Of a stretch of 64,000 nt of DNA, positions 1-10,584 are shown in pieces. The stretch lies in assembly GCF_014042345.1 (NCBI RefSeq), contig NZ_JACEZT010000010.1, positions 1 to 64,000 on the forward strand, given 5' to 3'. Position numbers and translations under genes: made by a program. Source of the DNA: Rugamonas brunnea. Its GTDB lineage: Bacteria; Pseudomonadota; Gammaproteobacteria; Burkholderiales; Burkholderiaceae_D. Every line of letters begins with the position of its first letter. The stretch's first letter is position 1. The notes under the pieces are model-generated. The model had not been told where the DNA came from. It did not search any database and saw only the letters and a list, made by a program, of their open reading frames with translations.

Positions 1-39
1 TTTGCCAAGGTCGATACCGATCAACGTTACGCTGTCCAT
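1..39 (-). CDS. IS110-family transposase, N-terminus only (cut by window edge)
   Basis: The minus strand reads Met-Asp-Ser-Val-Thr-Leu-Ile-Gly-Ile-Asp-Leu-Gly-Lys from an ATG at 39 and runs off the window. A short Met stretch followed by a Gly-Ile-Asp-Leu/Val-Gly-Lys beta strand is the usual start of IS110/IS1111 DEDD transposases, and the Asp is the first catalytic acid of their RuvC-like domain. Only 13 codons are visible, so the subgroup and intactness of the element cannot be judged. The bases after the start codon (40 to about 109) should belong to the element's terminal non-coding end. Confidence 0.7.
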   Translation of the reverse strand, partial: MDSVTLIGIDLGK

Positions 40-63
40 GATGGCGCCCTCCAGAAATGAAAA

Positions 64-92
64 CACCCTATAAGATTAGGACTTATAGGGTG
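64..92. repeat. Hairpin upstream of the IS110-type transposase
   Basis: Eleven-base arms at 64-74 and 82-92 pair perfectly around a 7-base loop. It lies 25 bases in front of the transposase start codon, inside what should be the terminal non-coding end of the element. IS110-family ends carry short structured sequences and, in some groups, a guide (bridge) RNA; whether this hairpin is part of one is inference. Confidence 0.6.
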
Positions 93-109
93 AGGGTGAC
101 CATCTCATT

Positions 110-169
110 AACCGGGGTCAGGTCATGCCTTCACGCAAAAGTGCGCGCTGGCATGACCTGACCCCGGTT
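110..169. repeat. REP-like inverted repeat between IS110 end and aroC
   Basis: Two perfectly complementary 20-base arms (110-129 and 150-169) flank a 20-base spacer that holds a smaller stem (134-137 with 142-145). The arm contains GGGGTCAGGTCATGCC. Long perfect GGGGTCAG-type palindromes in gaps are typical of dispersed REP-like elements in this bacterial group. It lies 11 bases past the aroC stop codon and could also end that transcript, but there is no T-tract. Confidence 0.7.
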
Positions 170-180
170 TTGGTGGCGGC

Positions 181-1287
181 TTAGCGCGCGATCAGTGCGA
201 TGTCGGGCGTGGCAACGTGCACGTCGCCGCACTGGGCGCGGTGCATCAGGGCGTGGTCCATCAGCACCAGGGCCAGCATGGCTTCGGCGATCGGCGTGGC
301 GCGGATGCCCACGCAGGGATCGTGACGGCCGAAGGTTTCCACCATCACGGGATTGCCTTCTTTGTCGATCGAACGGCGCGGCGTGCGGATCGACGAGGTG
401 GGCTTGATGGCGATCGAGACGGTGATGTCCTGGCCGGTCGAGATGCCACCCAGCACGCCGCCGGCGTTGTTGCCGATGAAGCCTTCGGGCGTCAGCTCGT
501 CGCCATGCTCGGAACCTTTCTGCGCCACGGAACCGAAACCTGCGCCGATTTCCACGCCCTTGACGGCGTTGATGCCCATCATGGCGTAGGCGATGTCGGC
601 GTCCAGCTTGTCGTAGATGGGCTGGCCCAGGCCGACCGGCACGTTCTGGGCGATCACGTCGATGCGCGCGCCGATCGAGTCGCCGGCCTTGCGCAGCTCA
701 TCCATGGCCGCTTCCATGCGCGCGATCAGGTCGGCGTCGCCGCTGGCGGCGAAGAACGGGTTGTTGGCCACGTGCTCCCAGCCCTGGAACGGCACGGCGA
801 TGTCGCCGAGCTGGCTCATGCAGCCCTTGAACACGGTGCCGTATTGCTGGTGCAGCCACTTCTTGGCGATGGCGGCCGCGCCCACCACGGGCGCCGTCAG
901 CCGGGCCGACGAGCGGCCGCCGCCGCGCGGGTCGCGCACGCCGTACTTGTGCCAGTAGGTGTAATCGGCGTGGCCGGGACGGAAGCTTTCCGCGATGTTG
1001 CCGTAGTCCTTGCTGCGCTGGTCCTCGTTGCGGATCAGCAGCGCGATCGGGGTGCCGGTGGTCACGCCCTGGTATACGCCCGACAGGATTTCCACCGTGT
1101 CCGACTCCTGGCGCTGGGTCACATGGCGCGACGTGCCGGGCTTGCGGCGATCCAGTTCGGGCTGGATGTCAGCCTCGGTCAGGGGCAGCCCCGGCGGGCA
1201 GCCATCGATCACGCAACCGATCGCGGGACCGTGCGATTCGCCAAAAGTGCTTACGGAAAACAATTTGCCAAAGGTATTGCCGGACAT
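181..1287 (-). CDS. aroC: Chorismate synthase
   Basis: This is the last common step of the shikimate pathway: 5-enolpyruvylshikimate-3-phosphate is converted to chorismate with reduced FMN as cofactor, in the cytoplasm. The 368-residue product has the normal family length. It begins [10 protein letters not shown] and carries the family signatures GESHG (residues 16-20), RPGHADYTY (around 105) and the GGGRSSAR phosphate/flavin site (around 122-129). The start at 1287 gives the conserved N-terminus. Downstream is only the REP-like palindrome and the IS110 end, so the insertion appears not to have damaged the gene. The upstream gap is shared with a divergent c-di-GMP regulator. Confidence 0.97.
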   Translation of the reverse strand: MSGNTFGKLFSVSTFGESHGPAIGCVIDGCPPGLPLTEADIQPELDRRKPGTSRHVTQRQESDTVEILSGVYQGVTTGTPIALLIRNEDQRSKDYGNIAESFRPGHADYTYWHKYGVRDPRGGGRSSARLTAPVVGAAAIAKKWLHQQYGTVFKGCMSQLGDIAVPFQGWEHVANNPFFAASGDADLIARMEAAMDELRKAGDSIGARIDVIAQNVPVGLGQPIYDKLDADIAYAMMGINAVKGVEIGAGFGSVAQKGSEHGDELTPEGFIGNNAGGVLGGISTGQDITVSIAIKPTSSIRTPRRSIDKEGNPVMVETFGRHDPCVGIRATPIAEAMLALVLMDHALMHRAQCGDVHVATPDIALIAR

Positions 1288-1407
1288 AGATATCGTCTTG
1301 GTGGAAGGTAGGAAGCGGTCATTTTACCAGTCCGCAGGCTCCGGCGTGGCCACCGGGCAGCTTTTTGACAACATGGTACGTATTAGTACAAATGCCACGC
1401 CCAGGTT

Positions 1408-1429
1408 TTTTGTCGCCATTTCGACAAAA
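1408..1429. promoter_or_regulatory. Palindrome in the aroC / REC-GGDEF-EAL intergenic region
   Basis: Eight-base arms (1408-1415, TTTTGTCG, and 1422-1429) flank a 6-base spacer in the 253-base gap between divergent genes. The site lies 112 bases upstream of the plus-strand gene. A TATACT hexamer at 1497-1502 could be the -10 box of that gene, but I see no convincing -35. No regulator is assigned. Confidence 0.35.
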
Positions 1430-1540
1430 CTTGCACATTGACACCTTATGCCGCTTGGAAACTGCCGAAAACGTCGTTCTCTGGAACAATTCGCTATATA
1501 CTTAATCCGAGAACACCAAGATATCCTGGAGATGCGACAC

Positions 1541-3802
1541 ATGCCCCCATCGATCACCCCCCTTGAGCAATCCAAGGACGATCACGACGATCTGGTATTC
1601 TTAGAAGAGCACCCGACGGCGGTGGAGACGACGGGCGTGCGCAGCGTGTGGCGGGTCATGATCATCGACGATGACGAGGACGTCCACTCGACCACCACCT
1701 TTGCCCTGGGCAACCTGGACATGCAGCACCGCCCGCTGGAATTCGTGCATGCCTATTCGGCCAGCCAGGCGCGCGAAATGCTCCAGCATGAACAGGAAAT
1801 CGCCGTCATCCTGCTCGACGTGGTGATGGAACAGGACGATGCCGGCCTGCACCTGGTGCGCTACATCCGCGAGACCTTGAAACTGGCCGACGTGCGCATC
1901 ATCCTGCGCACCGGCCAACCCGGCTACGCGCCCGAGATCGACGCCATCCGCGATTTCGACATCAACGATTACAAGACCAAGTCCGAGCTGACCCGCATCA
2001 AGCTGTACACGACGGTGACGGCCGCCATCCGCTCCTACGAGCAGATCCGCAAGATCAACGACAGCCGGCGTGGCCTGAACCAGATCGTGCTGGCCAGCAC
2101 CGAACTGATGACGCTGCACGGCGTGCACAATTTCGCCGCCGGCGTGCTGCACCAGTCGGCCTCGCTGATGGGGCAGCAGGCCAGCGGCGCGCTGTGCGTG
2201 CGCGAGTGCCCCGAGGACGGCTGCGACGAATGGCGGGTGATGGCCACGGCCGGCGCCTATTGCCACCTGGAGGGCTTGCAGCTGACGGCCAAGGCCGACG
2301 CACGCATGTACGCGGCGATGGAACAGTCGCTGACGGAACGCCGCAACCTGTACGGCCCCGACTACATCACGCTGTATTTCGCCGGCAAGGCCAGCCGCGA
2401 CTTCGTCGCCTTCCTCGACATGCAGCGCACCATGACGGACATCGACGAGCGCTTGCTGGAGGTCTTCTGCAGCAACGTGGCCGTGGGCCTGGACAATGTG
2501 GAACTGGTCTCGCACCTGCACAACGCGGCCTTCTACGACCAGCTCTCCAAGCTGCCCAACCGCACGCGCCTGATCGAAATCCTGGACGAGATGCTGGCCA
2601 GCCCGGCCCGCGAGACGGCCACCCTGTCGCTGGTGGACCTCGACCACTTCGCCGAGACCAACGACGCGCTGGGCCACCAGTTCGGCGACACGCTGCTGGT
2701 GACCGTGGCCCAGCGCCTGCAGTCGCGTTTAGGCGAACAATTGACCGTGGCGCGCATCGGCGGCGACATCTTCTGCGTGCTGGGCGACTCGACCCAGGTC
2801 AACCCGGCCAGCATCCTGGCCCTGTTCCAGACCCCGTTCAACATCGACGGCCAGGACGTGCGCCTGTCGGCCACGCTGGGCCTGGTGCGCCTGAACGAAC
2901 ATGACGGCAGCGGCGCCGACGCCCTCAAGGATGCCGACATCGCCCTCAAGCGCGCCAAGCTGCAGCAGCGCGCCGGCCACTTCTACTTCTCGCGCAGCAT
3001 GGGCGTGGAGATCCGCGAGCGCGTGCGCATGATGCACGCGCTGCGCACGGCCTTCGGCCAGGACCAGTTGTTCGTCGTGTACCAGCCGCAGATCGACCTG
3101 GTCACGCGCCGGCCGATGGGCGCCGAGGCACTGCTGCGCTGGCAAACGCCGGACGGCAAGTTCATTTCGCCGGACCGCTTCATCCCCATCGCCGAATATT
3201 CGGGCCTGATCATCGACCTGGGCGAATGGGTGATGCGCACCGCCATGCGCGAACTGGTGGCGCTGCGCGCGGCCGGCCACGACAACTTCATGATGTCGAT
3301 TAACGTATCACAGGTGCAGTTCCGCCACCCCTACTTCCTGGAGATGCTTCGCTCGGCGCTGGAAGACACCAAGGCGCCGCCCGAATTCGTGGAGCTGGAA
3401 ATCACGGAATCGATGGCCATGGAGGAGCCCGACCTGCTGATCAAGATGCTGGGCCAGATCAAGCAGACCGGCGTCAGCATCGCCATCGACGATTTCGGCA
3501 CCGGCTTCTCGTCGCTCTCCTACTTGCAGCGGCTGCAGATCGACCGGCTCAAGATCGACCGCGCCTTCGTCACCGAGATCACCGGTTCGGCGCGCGGCAG
3601 CAGCATCGCCGAGATGGTGATCCAGCTGGGCCGCAACCTGGGCCTGGCCGTGATCGCGGAAGGCGTGGAGGACGAGCGCCAGGCCATGATCCTGCAAACG
3701 CTGGGCTGCCCGCTGGCCCAGGGCTTCCTGTTCGCGCGCCCGATGACGGCGCCCGTGCTGGCCAGCTGGCTCAACGACGACGCGCTGCAAGGCGCCGCCT
3801 GA
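1541..3802 (+). CDS. Response regulator with REC, DUF3369, degenerate GGDEF and EAL domains
   Basis: A c-di-GMP signalling protein of 753 residues. The order is an N-terminal receiver domain (DDDEDVHS and the phospho-Asp in LLDVVMEQD), a DUF3369 segment in the middle, a GGDEF domain and a C-terminal EAL domain. The GGDEF signature reads GGDIF, so cyclase activity is probably lost. The EAL domain keeps EALLRW, the NVS strand, ELEITES, DDFGTGFSSLSYL and IAEGVE, as expected of an active phosphodiesterase. I chose the ATG at 1541 because GGAG lies 9 bases upstream; an in-frame ATG at 1532 overlaps that GGAG and earlier starts lack one. No histidine kinase is adjacent, so its phosphodonor is unknown. 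Confidence 0.9.
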   Translation: MPPSITPLEQSKDDHDDLVFLEEHPTAVETTGVRSVWRVMIIDDDEDVHSTTTFALGNLDMQHRPLEFVHAYSASQAREMLQHEQEIAVILLDVVMEQDDAGLHLVRYIRETLKLADVRIILRTGQPGYAPEIDAIRDFDINDYKTKSELTRIKLYTTVTAAIRSYEQIRKINDSRRGLNQIVLASTELMTLHGVHNFAAGVLHQSASLMGQQASGALCVRECPEDGCDEWRVMATAGAYCHLEGLQLTAKADARMYAAMEQSLTERRNLYGPDYITLYFAGKASRDFVAFLDMQRTMTDIDERLLEVFCSNVAVGLDNVELVSHLHNAAFYDQLSKLPNRTRLIEILDEMLASPARETATLSLVDLDHFAETNDALGHQFGDTLLVTVAQRLQSRLGEQLTVARIGGDIFCVLGDSTQVNPASILALFQTPFNIDGQDVRLSATLGLVRLNEHDGSGADALKDADIALKRAKLQQRAGHFYFSRSMGVEIRERVRMMHALRTAFGQDQLFVVYQPQIDLVTRRPMGAEALLRWQTPDGKFISPDRFIPIAEYSGLIIDLGEWVMRTAMRELVALRAAGHDNFMMSINVSQVQFRHPYFLEMLRSALEDTKAPPEFVELEITESMAMEEPDLLIKMLGQIKQTGVSIAIDDFGTGFSSLSYLQRLQIDRLKIDRAFVTEITGSARGSSIAEMVIQLGRNLGLAVIAEGVEDERQAMILQTLGCPLAQGFLFARPMTAPVLASWLNDDALQGAA

Positions 3803-3844
3803 ACGGCGCACCGCCCCGCGCGAACGGCGCAGCGGGCACGGCCG

Positions 3845-3878
3845 AAAAAAAACGCTATCAGACGATAGCGTTTTTTTT
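3845..3878. terminator. Bidirectional intrinsic terminator
   Basis: A 7-bp stem (3853-3859 with 3864-3870) and a 4-base loop are flanked by eight A and eight T. It can end both the plus-strand c-di-GMP regulator (stop at 3802) and the convergent CBS-domain gene (stop at 3912). Confidence 0.92.
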
Positions 3879-3911
3879 ATGGGGCACGTCGGGCGCGTTG
3901 AGCGCCGGTGC

Positions 3912-4358
3912 TTATTCCGTGGTCTCAGCCGGCCAGTCGCGGATGTAGGCCTTGAGCATGCGGTTCTCGAAGCTCTGCGCTTCGAGCACGGCGCGCGCCA
4001 CGTCGTAGAACGAGATCACGCCCAGCAGCGTCTTGGCATTCATCACGGGCAGGTAGCGCGCGTGCTTTTCCAGCATGATGCGGCGCACTTCGTTCACTTC
4101 CGTGTCCGGCGTGACGGTGATCGGGTGGTCGTCCATGTGCTTGCGCACGGTACCGCCGCCGACGGCGCCATCGTTGCTGTGCACGGCCTTGAGCACTTCG
4201 CGGAAGGTCAGCATGCCGACCAGATCGCCAAACTCCATCACCACCAGCGAGCCGATGTCTTTTTCAGCCATGGTGTTGGCCGCTTCCACCAGTGGCTGGT
4301 CGGGGGAAATGGTGTAAAGAATATTGCCTTTAACCTGGAGAATTTCGGAAACTTTCAT
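3912..4358 (-). CDS. CBS-domain pair protein
   Basis: A 148-residue protein made almost entirely of two CBS motifs (about residues 8-60 and 78-132). The first contains the DIGSLVVM strand and the LTFREVLKAV helix; the second contains ARYLPVM and GVISFYDVARAV. Such free-standing Bateman modules bind adenine nucleotides or SAM and modulate partners. The partner is unknown here and no transporter or enzyme is fused. It is monocistronic, ends at a bidirectional terminator, and diverges from the sulfhydrylase gene over a 196-base gap in which I see no clear regulatory element. Confidence 0.88.
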   Translation of the reverse strand: MKVSEILQVKGNILYTISPDQPLVEAANTMAEKDIGSLVVMEFGDLVGMLTFREVLKAVHSNDGAVGGGTVRKHMDDHPITVTPDTEVNEVRRIMLEKHARYLPVMNAKTLLGVISFYDVARAVLEAQSFENRMLKAYIRDWPAETTE

Positions 4359-4554
4359 TTTGGGCCGTCCTATCCGCTTTGTGATGGGCTATATGAATGA
4401 GATTTCTACTTGTCGTAGCCTTATAGCGAATGTAGCCTAAGCCCGCCAAAAAATCCAGCGTTGCGGATAATCAAATCGCAACATTGTTTGCCACTGTTGC
4501 TACTGCACGTTTCAGGGTAGGATGCCCAGCATTCCAACCACCAGCTGAGACAAC

Positions 4555-5865
4555 ATGAGCGGCCCACACTACCCTGGCTTCGATACATTGTCATTGCACG
4601 CCGGCACGTCACCCGACCCGGCCACCGGCGCCCGCGCCACCCCGATCTACTTCACCACCGCCTTCGCGTTCCAGGACGCCGACCACGCGGCCTCGCTGTT
4701 CAACATGGAGCGGGCCGGCCACGTCTATTCACGCATCAGCAACCCCACCAACGCCGTGCTGGAAGAACGCATCGCCGCGCTGGAAGGCGGCGTGGCCGGC
4801 ATCGCCACGGCCAGCGGCCAGGCCGCCATGCACCTGGGACTGACCACCATCGCCGGCGCCGGCTCGCACATCGTGGCCTCGCGCGCGCTGTACGGCGGCT
4901 CGCACAACCTGCTGGCCTACACGCTCAAGCGCTTCGGCATCGAGACCACCTTCGTCGATCCGCGCGACATCGACGCCTGGCGCGCCGCGATTCGCCCTAA
5001 CACCAAGCTGCTGTTCGCGGAAACGCTGGGTAATCCCGGCCTCGATGTGCTCAACGTGCCGCAGGTGGCCGCGCTGGCGCATGACCACCACCTGCCGCTG
5101 ATGGTCGATTCCACCTTCACCACGCCCTATCTGCTGCGCCCGTGCGAGCATGGCGCCGACCTCGTGTTCCACTCGGCCACCAAATTCCTGTGCGGCCACG
5201 GCACCGCCATGGGCGGGCTGCTGGTGGACGGCGGCACCTTCGACTGGCAGGCCGCGCATGACAAGACCGGCCGCTACGCGGAGCTGTGCGAACCGTACGA
5301 CGGCTTCCACGGCATGGTGTTCACGGAAGAATCGACCGTGGGCGCATTCGCGCTGCGCGCGCGCCGCGAAGGGCTGCGCGACTTCGGCGCCATCATGAGT
5401 CCGCACAACGCGTTCGCCATCCTGCAGGGCGTGGAAACGCTGGGCCTGCGCATGGACCGGCACGTGGCCAACACCCGCAAGGTGGTGGAATTCCTGCTCG
5501 CCAATCCGGCGGTGGAAGCGGTGTCCTATCCCGAACTGCCCAGCCATCCCGACTACGAACTGGCCAAGACCCTGCTGCCCAAAGGCTGCGGCGCCGTGCT
5601 GTCGTTCACCATCAAGGGCGACCGCGCGGCCGGCAAGCGCTTCGTGGAAAGCCTGCAGCTGTTCTCGCACCTGGCCAACGTGGGCGATGCGAAATCCCTG
5701 GTCATCCATCCCGCCTCGACCACGCACTTCCGCGTGCCGACCGATCAACTGACCGCTTCCGGCATCACGGAAAGCACCCTGCGCCTGTCCGTCGGCCTGG
5801 AGGATGCGGACGACCTGATCGAAGACCTGGCCCGCGGCCTCAAATCGTCCCAGAAAGGAGCCTGA
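4555..5865 (+). CDS. O-acetylhomoserine sulfhydrylase / cystathionine gamma-synthase family PLP enzyme
   Basis: A 436-residue PLP enzyme of the Cys/Met metabolism family. It has the N-terminal [18 protein letters not shown] and TPIYFTTAF blocks, [22 protein letters not shown], and the PLP lysine in [16 protein letters not shown]. Length and the AHNAFAI-like core fit the O-acetylhomoserine aminocarboxypropyltransferase (MetY) branch, which makes homocysteine from O-acetylhomoserine and sulfide, better than the shorter cystathionine gamma-synthases. Exact substrate cannot be read from sequence. A hydrolase gene follows after one base and is probably co-transcribed. No strong ribosome binding site precedes the ATG. 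Confidence 0.88.
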   Translation: MSGPHYPGFDTLSLHAGTSPDPATGARATPIYFTTAFAFQDADHAASLFNMERAGHVYSRISNPTNAVLEERIAALEGGVAGIATASGQAAMHLGLTTIAGAGSHIVASRALYGGSHNLLAYTLKRFGIETTFVDPRDIDAWRAAIRPNTKLLFAETLGNPGLDVLNVPQVAALAHDHHLPLMVDSTFTTPYLLRPCEHGADLVFHSATKFLCGHGTAMGGLLVDGGTFDWQAAHDKTGRYAELCEPYDGFHGMVFTEESTVGAFALRARREGLRDFGAIMSPHNAFAILQGVETLGLRMDRHVANTRKVVEFLLANPAVEAVSYPELPSHPDYELAKTLLPKGCGAVLSFTIKGDRAAGKRFVESLQLFSHLANVGDAKSLVIHPASTTHFRVPTDQLTASGITESTLRLSVGLEDADDLIEDLARGLKSSQKGA

Positions 5866-5866
5866 C

Positions 5867-6670
5867 ATGCTGCTCAACGTGGAAGGCGTGGACGCCTATT
5901 GCTACACCGGCGGCAAGCCGTTCGATGCCAGCCTGCCCACCGTGGTGTTCATCCATGGCGCCCAGAACGACCATAGCGTGTGGGCGTTGCAGACCCGCTT
6001 TTTCGCCCACCATGGCTACGGGGTGCTGGCGGTGGACTTGCCCGGCCACGGCCGCAGCCAGGGCGCGGCCAAGGCCAGCGTGGAAGCGCTGGCCGACTGG
6101 CTGCTGGCCGTGCTGGACGCGGCCGGCGTACGGCAGGCGGCGCTGTTCGGGCACAGCATGGGATCGCTGATCGCGCTGGAAGCGGCGTTCCGGGCGCCGG
6201 ACCGCGTCACGCACCTGGGCATGATCGGCTCGACCTATCCGATGAAGGTGTCGGACGCGCTGCTGGAGACGGCGCGCACGGACGAAGCGGCGGCCATCGA
6301 CATGGTCAACATCTGGTCGCACTCGTCGGCCACGCGCAAGCCGTCCAGCGCGGGTCCGGGCACTTCCGTGATGGATGGCGCGCGCCGGCTGATGCAGCGC
6401 ATCTCGGCCATCAACCCCGCGCTGGTGTTCCATACGGATTTCTCGGCCTGTAACAGCTACGCCAACGGCGAAGCGGCCGCGCAATCGGTGCGCTGCCCTA
6501 CCCTGTTCCTGTTCGGCCGCAAGGACATGATGACGCCAGCGCGCTCCACCAAGCTGCTGACCTCCACCATCGCCCACGGCAAGGTGGTACAAGTCGACAG
6601 CGGCCACTCGCTGATGAGCGAACAGCCGGACGCGGTGCGCGAGGCGCTGTACGGCTTCGTCAGCCGCTAG
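5867..6670 (+). CDS. Alpha/beta hydrolase
   Basis: A 267-residue alpha/beta-fold hydrolase. The oxyanion region FIHGAQNDH is near residues 29-36, the nucleophile elbow GHSMGS at 95-100 (Ser97), the acid in LFGRKDMMTP and the catalytic His in DSGHSLM near the C-terminus, so the triad is complete. Substrate is unknown. AAAGGAG lies 6 bases before the ATG, inside the end of the sulfhydrylase gene whose stop is one base upstream, so the two form an operon. Confidence 0.85.
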   Translation: MLLNVEGVDAYCYTGGKPFDASLPTVVFIHGAQNDHSVWALQTRFFAHHGYGVLAVDLPGHGRSQGAAKASVEALADWLLAVLDAAGVRQAALFGHSMGSLIALEAAFRAPDRVTHLGMIGSTYPMKVSDALLETARTDEAAAIDMVNIWSHSSATRKPSSAGPGTSVMDGARRLMQRISAINPALVFHTDFSACNSYANGEAAAQSVRCPTLFLFGRKDMMTPARSTKLLTSTIAHGKVVQVDSGHSLMSEQPDAVREALYGFVSR

Positions 6671-6721
6671 CGCCTGATTCCGTCCGGCGCTGCGCTGTTC
6701 TGTACTGCGCCGGTCGGGAGG

Positions 6722-8080
6722 CTAGCCAAACTGCTCGGCCAGCGTGCGTCCCAATCCCTGCTCGACGGCGCTTTCCACCGCGCGCGCCAGCGAGGCCGAG
6801 TCGCGCGCGGCCCGCACGTCGCGTTCGTCTTCCTCGGCCACCACGCCGGCGTTGACGCGCATGCCGCCGAATACGAACAGGCGGTAGACGTCGGCCAGCG
6901 TCAGGCGGTCCACATTGGCCAGCAACACCCAGTGATCATCACTGTCGCTGACCCGTTTGCCCCACTGGACCCGGCGCGGCGCTTCCGTCTGCACCCGGCC
7001 CACCCACCCTTCGGCCGCCATCTTCTCCAGCAGCTGGTCCATTTCATCGAAACCGAGCCGGGTGGCGCGGCGGATGGCGCTCGCGTTCACCAGCGCCGTG
7101 TCGCTGCCCTGGCGCGCCGCGTACAGCACCTTCAGGATGGCCATCGCGTCCACGAATTCGCCGCCGGGCACGGCCTCGTGCCACCAGCGCTCATATTTGA
7201 CCACCGGCAGCGCCGCCACCAGCAGCGCACCGACCAGCGTGATCAGCCACGACACGTACACCCACAGCAGGAACAAGGGCAAGGCCGCCAGCGCGCCGTA
7301 AATCTTCGAATAGCTGGGCGAGTGTGTGATGAACACCGCGAAGCCGCGCTTGGCCACCTCGAACGCGAGGCCGGCCACCAGGCCACCCCAGGCGGCGTCG
7401 CGCCAGTCCACCTCGCGGTTAGGCACGATCACATACAGCAACGTGAAACTGGCCGTCGTCAGCGCGATCGACAGGACGGTGTAGATCAGCGCGCCCAGCA
7501 CGGGAATGCCGCCCACCAGGTCGTTGGTGGCCATGAAGAAGTGCGACGACAGCGTCAGCGAACCGCCGATCAGCAACGGCCCCAGCGTGATCAGGGCCCA
7601 GTAGACGAGGATGCGCTTGGTCCAGCCCCGGTCGCGCCGCACCTGCCAGATACGGTTGAACACCTGCTCGATGGTGTTCATCATGGCCACCGACGTCACC
7701 ACCAGCGCCACCGCGCCCACCGCCGACAGCCGCGTGGCCTTGGCCGCGAAGCCGGTCAGGTAGCCCATGATGGTGTTGGCGATCGCCTTCGGCATCACGC
7801 TTTGGATAAAATACGCATCCAGCGAATTGCGGAAGGTATTGAACATCGGGAAGGTGGTGAAGATGGCCAGCGCGATCGTCAGCAGCGGCACCAGCGCGAA
7901 CACGGACGTGAACGTGAGGCTGCCGGCCACCTGGGTCAGGCTCTCCTCGCGCAGGCGGCGGCGGGCGAACTGCAGCAGGTCGAGGCTTTCCTGCCACGAC
8001 AAGGATCGGACGGCCTCCGCACCGCCAGCGTAGCGCTGTTTCAGGAATTGCCAGAACATGGGGACGAATTTTAAAAACAT
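6722..8080 (-). CDS. YihY/UPF0761 family inner-membrane protein
   Basis: A 452-residue membrane protein of the family once called ribonuclease BN, a name now considered wrong. Six hydrophobic segments lie in the first 290 residues, with the family features LTQVAGSLTFTSVFALVPL and the GAxxAxxxFE-like GGLVAGLAFEVAKRG helix. The C-terminal ~130 residues are soluble and include a winged-helix-like stretch (ASAIRRATRLGFDEMDQLLEKM). Function is not established; family members are thought to be transporters or envelope proteins. I placed the start at the ATG at 8080 (MFLKFVPMFW) rather than 8161, because the longer form adds an atypical Cys-rich head that would overlap the divergent gene. No clear ribosome binding site supports either. 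Confidence 0.85.
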   Translation of the reverse strand: MFLKFVPMFWQFLKQRYAGGAEAVRSLSWQESLDLLQFARRRLREESLTQVAGSLTFTSVFALVPLLTIALAIFTTFPMFNTFRNSLDAYFIQSVMPKAIANTIMGYLTGFAAKATRLSAVGAVALVVTSVAMMNTIEQVFNRIWQVRRDRGWTKRILVYWALITLGPLLIGGSLTLSSHFFMATNDLVGGIPVLGALIYTVLSIALTTASFTLLYVIVPNREVDWRDAAWGGLVAGLAFEVAKRGFAVFITHSPSYSKIYGALAALPLFLLWVYVSWLITLVGALLVAALPVVKYERWWHEAVPGGEFVDAMAILKVLYAARQGSDTALVNASAIRRATRLGFDEMDQLLEKMAAEGWVGRVQTEAPRRVQWGKRVSDSDDHWVLLANVDRLTLADVYRLFVFGGMRVNAGVVAEEDERDVRAARDSASLARAVESAVEQGLGRTLAEQFG

Positions 8081-8108
8081 GGAATCAGTAATCAGGATGC
8101 AAGAGTAG

Positions 8109-9156
<1,048 letters not shown>

Positions 9157-9160
<4 letters not shown>

Positions 9161-10584
9161 CCGTCTCCGCCAACTCCCTGCAGGACTTCCTGGCCCATTG
9201 CCGCAGCGTGGTGGGCGACGATTTTGTCGTTTGCGACGATGCCGGTATGGCGCCCTACCTCACCGACTGGCGCGGCCGCTTCACCGGCAAGGCCGCCGCG
9301 GTGCTGCGGCCGGCCACGGTCGAACAGGTGCGTCTGCTGGTGACGGCTTGCGCGCAATGGCGCGTGCCGATGGTGCCGCAAGGCGGGCGCACGGGCCTGG
9401 TGCTGGGCAGCGTGCCCGATGCCAGCGGCGATGCCGTGGTGCTGTCGCTGGCGCGCTTGAACCGCATCCGCGCCATCGATCCCGTCAACCGCACCATCAC
9501 CGTCGACGCGGGCTGCATCCTGCAGCAGGTGCAGGAAGCGGCGGCGGCCGAGGGCTGCCTGTTCCCGCTGTCGCTGGCGGCCGAAGGTAGTTGCAGCATC
9601 GGCGGCAACCTGTCCACCAACGCGGGCGGTACGGCCGTGCTGCGCTACGGGAACACGCGCGAACTGTGCCTGGGGCTGGAAGTGGTGACGCCGCAGGGCA
9701 AGTTGTGGGACGGCTTGCGCGGCCTGCGCAAGGACAACACCGGCTACGATCTGCGCGACCTGTACATCGGCGCCGAAGGCACGCTGGGCGTGATCACGGG
9801 CGCGGTGCTCAAGCTGTATCCGCAACCGAAAGCCTGCATCACGGCGCTGGCGGCCCTGCCCACGCCGGACCATGCGCTGCGTTTGCTGACCTTGATGCAG
9901 GACCGCTGTGGCGCCAGCCTGACGGGTTTCGAGCTGATGTCCGCATTCTGCCTGGCACTGGTGGCCCAGCATTTCCCGCAGCTGCCCCGGCCTTTCACGG
10001 CGCCGCACGGCCAGCACGTATTACTTGAGTTATCAAGTAATGAATCCGAAGCGCATGCCGTCGCGCTGCTGGAGGACGCGATCGGCGCGGCGCTGGAACA
10101 AGGCATCATCGACGATGCCGTGGTGGCCAGCTCGATCGCGCAATCGGCCGGATTATGGCAATTGCGCGAGCACATTCCGCTGGCGCAAGCGGCCGCCGGC
10201 AAGAACATCAAACACGATATTTCGCTGCCCGTGTCGCGCATCGCAGAGTTCATCACGGTCACGGAACCCCAGCTGCAACAGGCTTTCCCGGGCTGCCAGC
10301 TGGTGTGCTTCGGCCACCTGGGCGACGGCAACCTCCATTTCAACGTGGCGCCGCCGGACGGCATCGGCCACGATGCATTCCTGGCCAACCAGGACGCAGT
10401 GAACCGCGTGGTGCACGACAGCGTGGTCGCTTTTGGCGGTTCCATCTCGGCCGAACATGGCATCGGCGCGCTCAAACGCGACGACCTGGCCCACTACAAG
10501 AGCGCCGTGGAACTGGACCTGATGCGGGCCATCAAGTCCGCGCTGGACCCCATGGGCATCATGAACCCGGGGAAAATACTGTGA
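9157..10584 (+). CDS. FAD-binding oxidoreductase (GlcD / D-2-hydroxyacid dehydrogenase type)
   Basis: A 475-residue flavoprotein of the VAO/PCMH fold. The FAD pyrophosphate site PQGGRTG is at residues 74-80, SLAAEGSCSIGGNLSTNAGG follows near 140-160, and the C-terminal cap ends with HLGDGNLHFN and EHGIGALKR, which hold the metal-ligand and substrate residues of D-lactate / D-2-hydroxyglutarate dehydrogenases. The exact 2-hydroxyacid is not readable. I chose the ATG at 9157 because it overlaps the upstream stop by 4 bases; the open frame extends further upstream but lies inside the DUF2069 gene. Confidence 0.9.

Noticed and set aside
1438..1466. TTGACA at 1438-1443 as a -35 box for the REC-GGDEF-EAL gene
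   Set aside because: The hexamer 17 bases further (ACTGCC) is not a -10 box, so the pair does not form a promoter.
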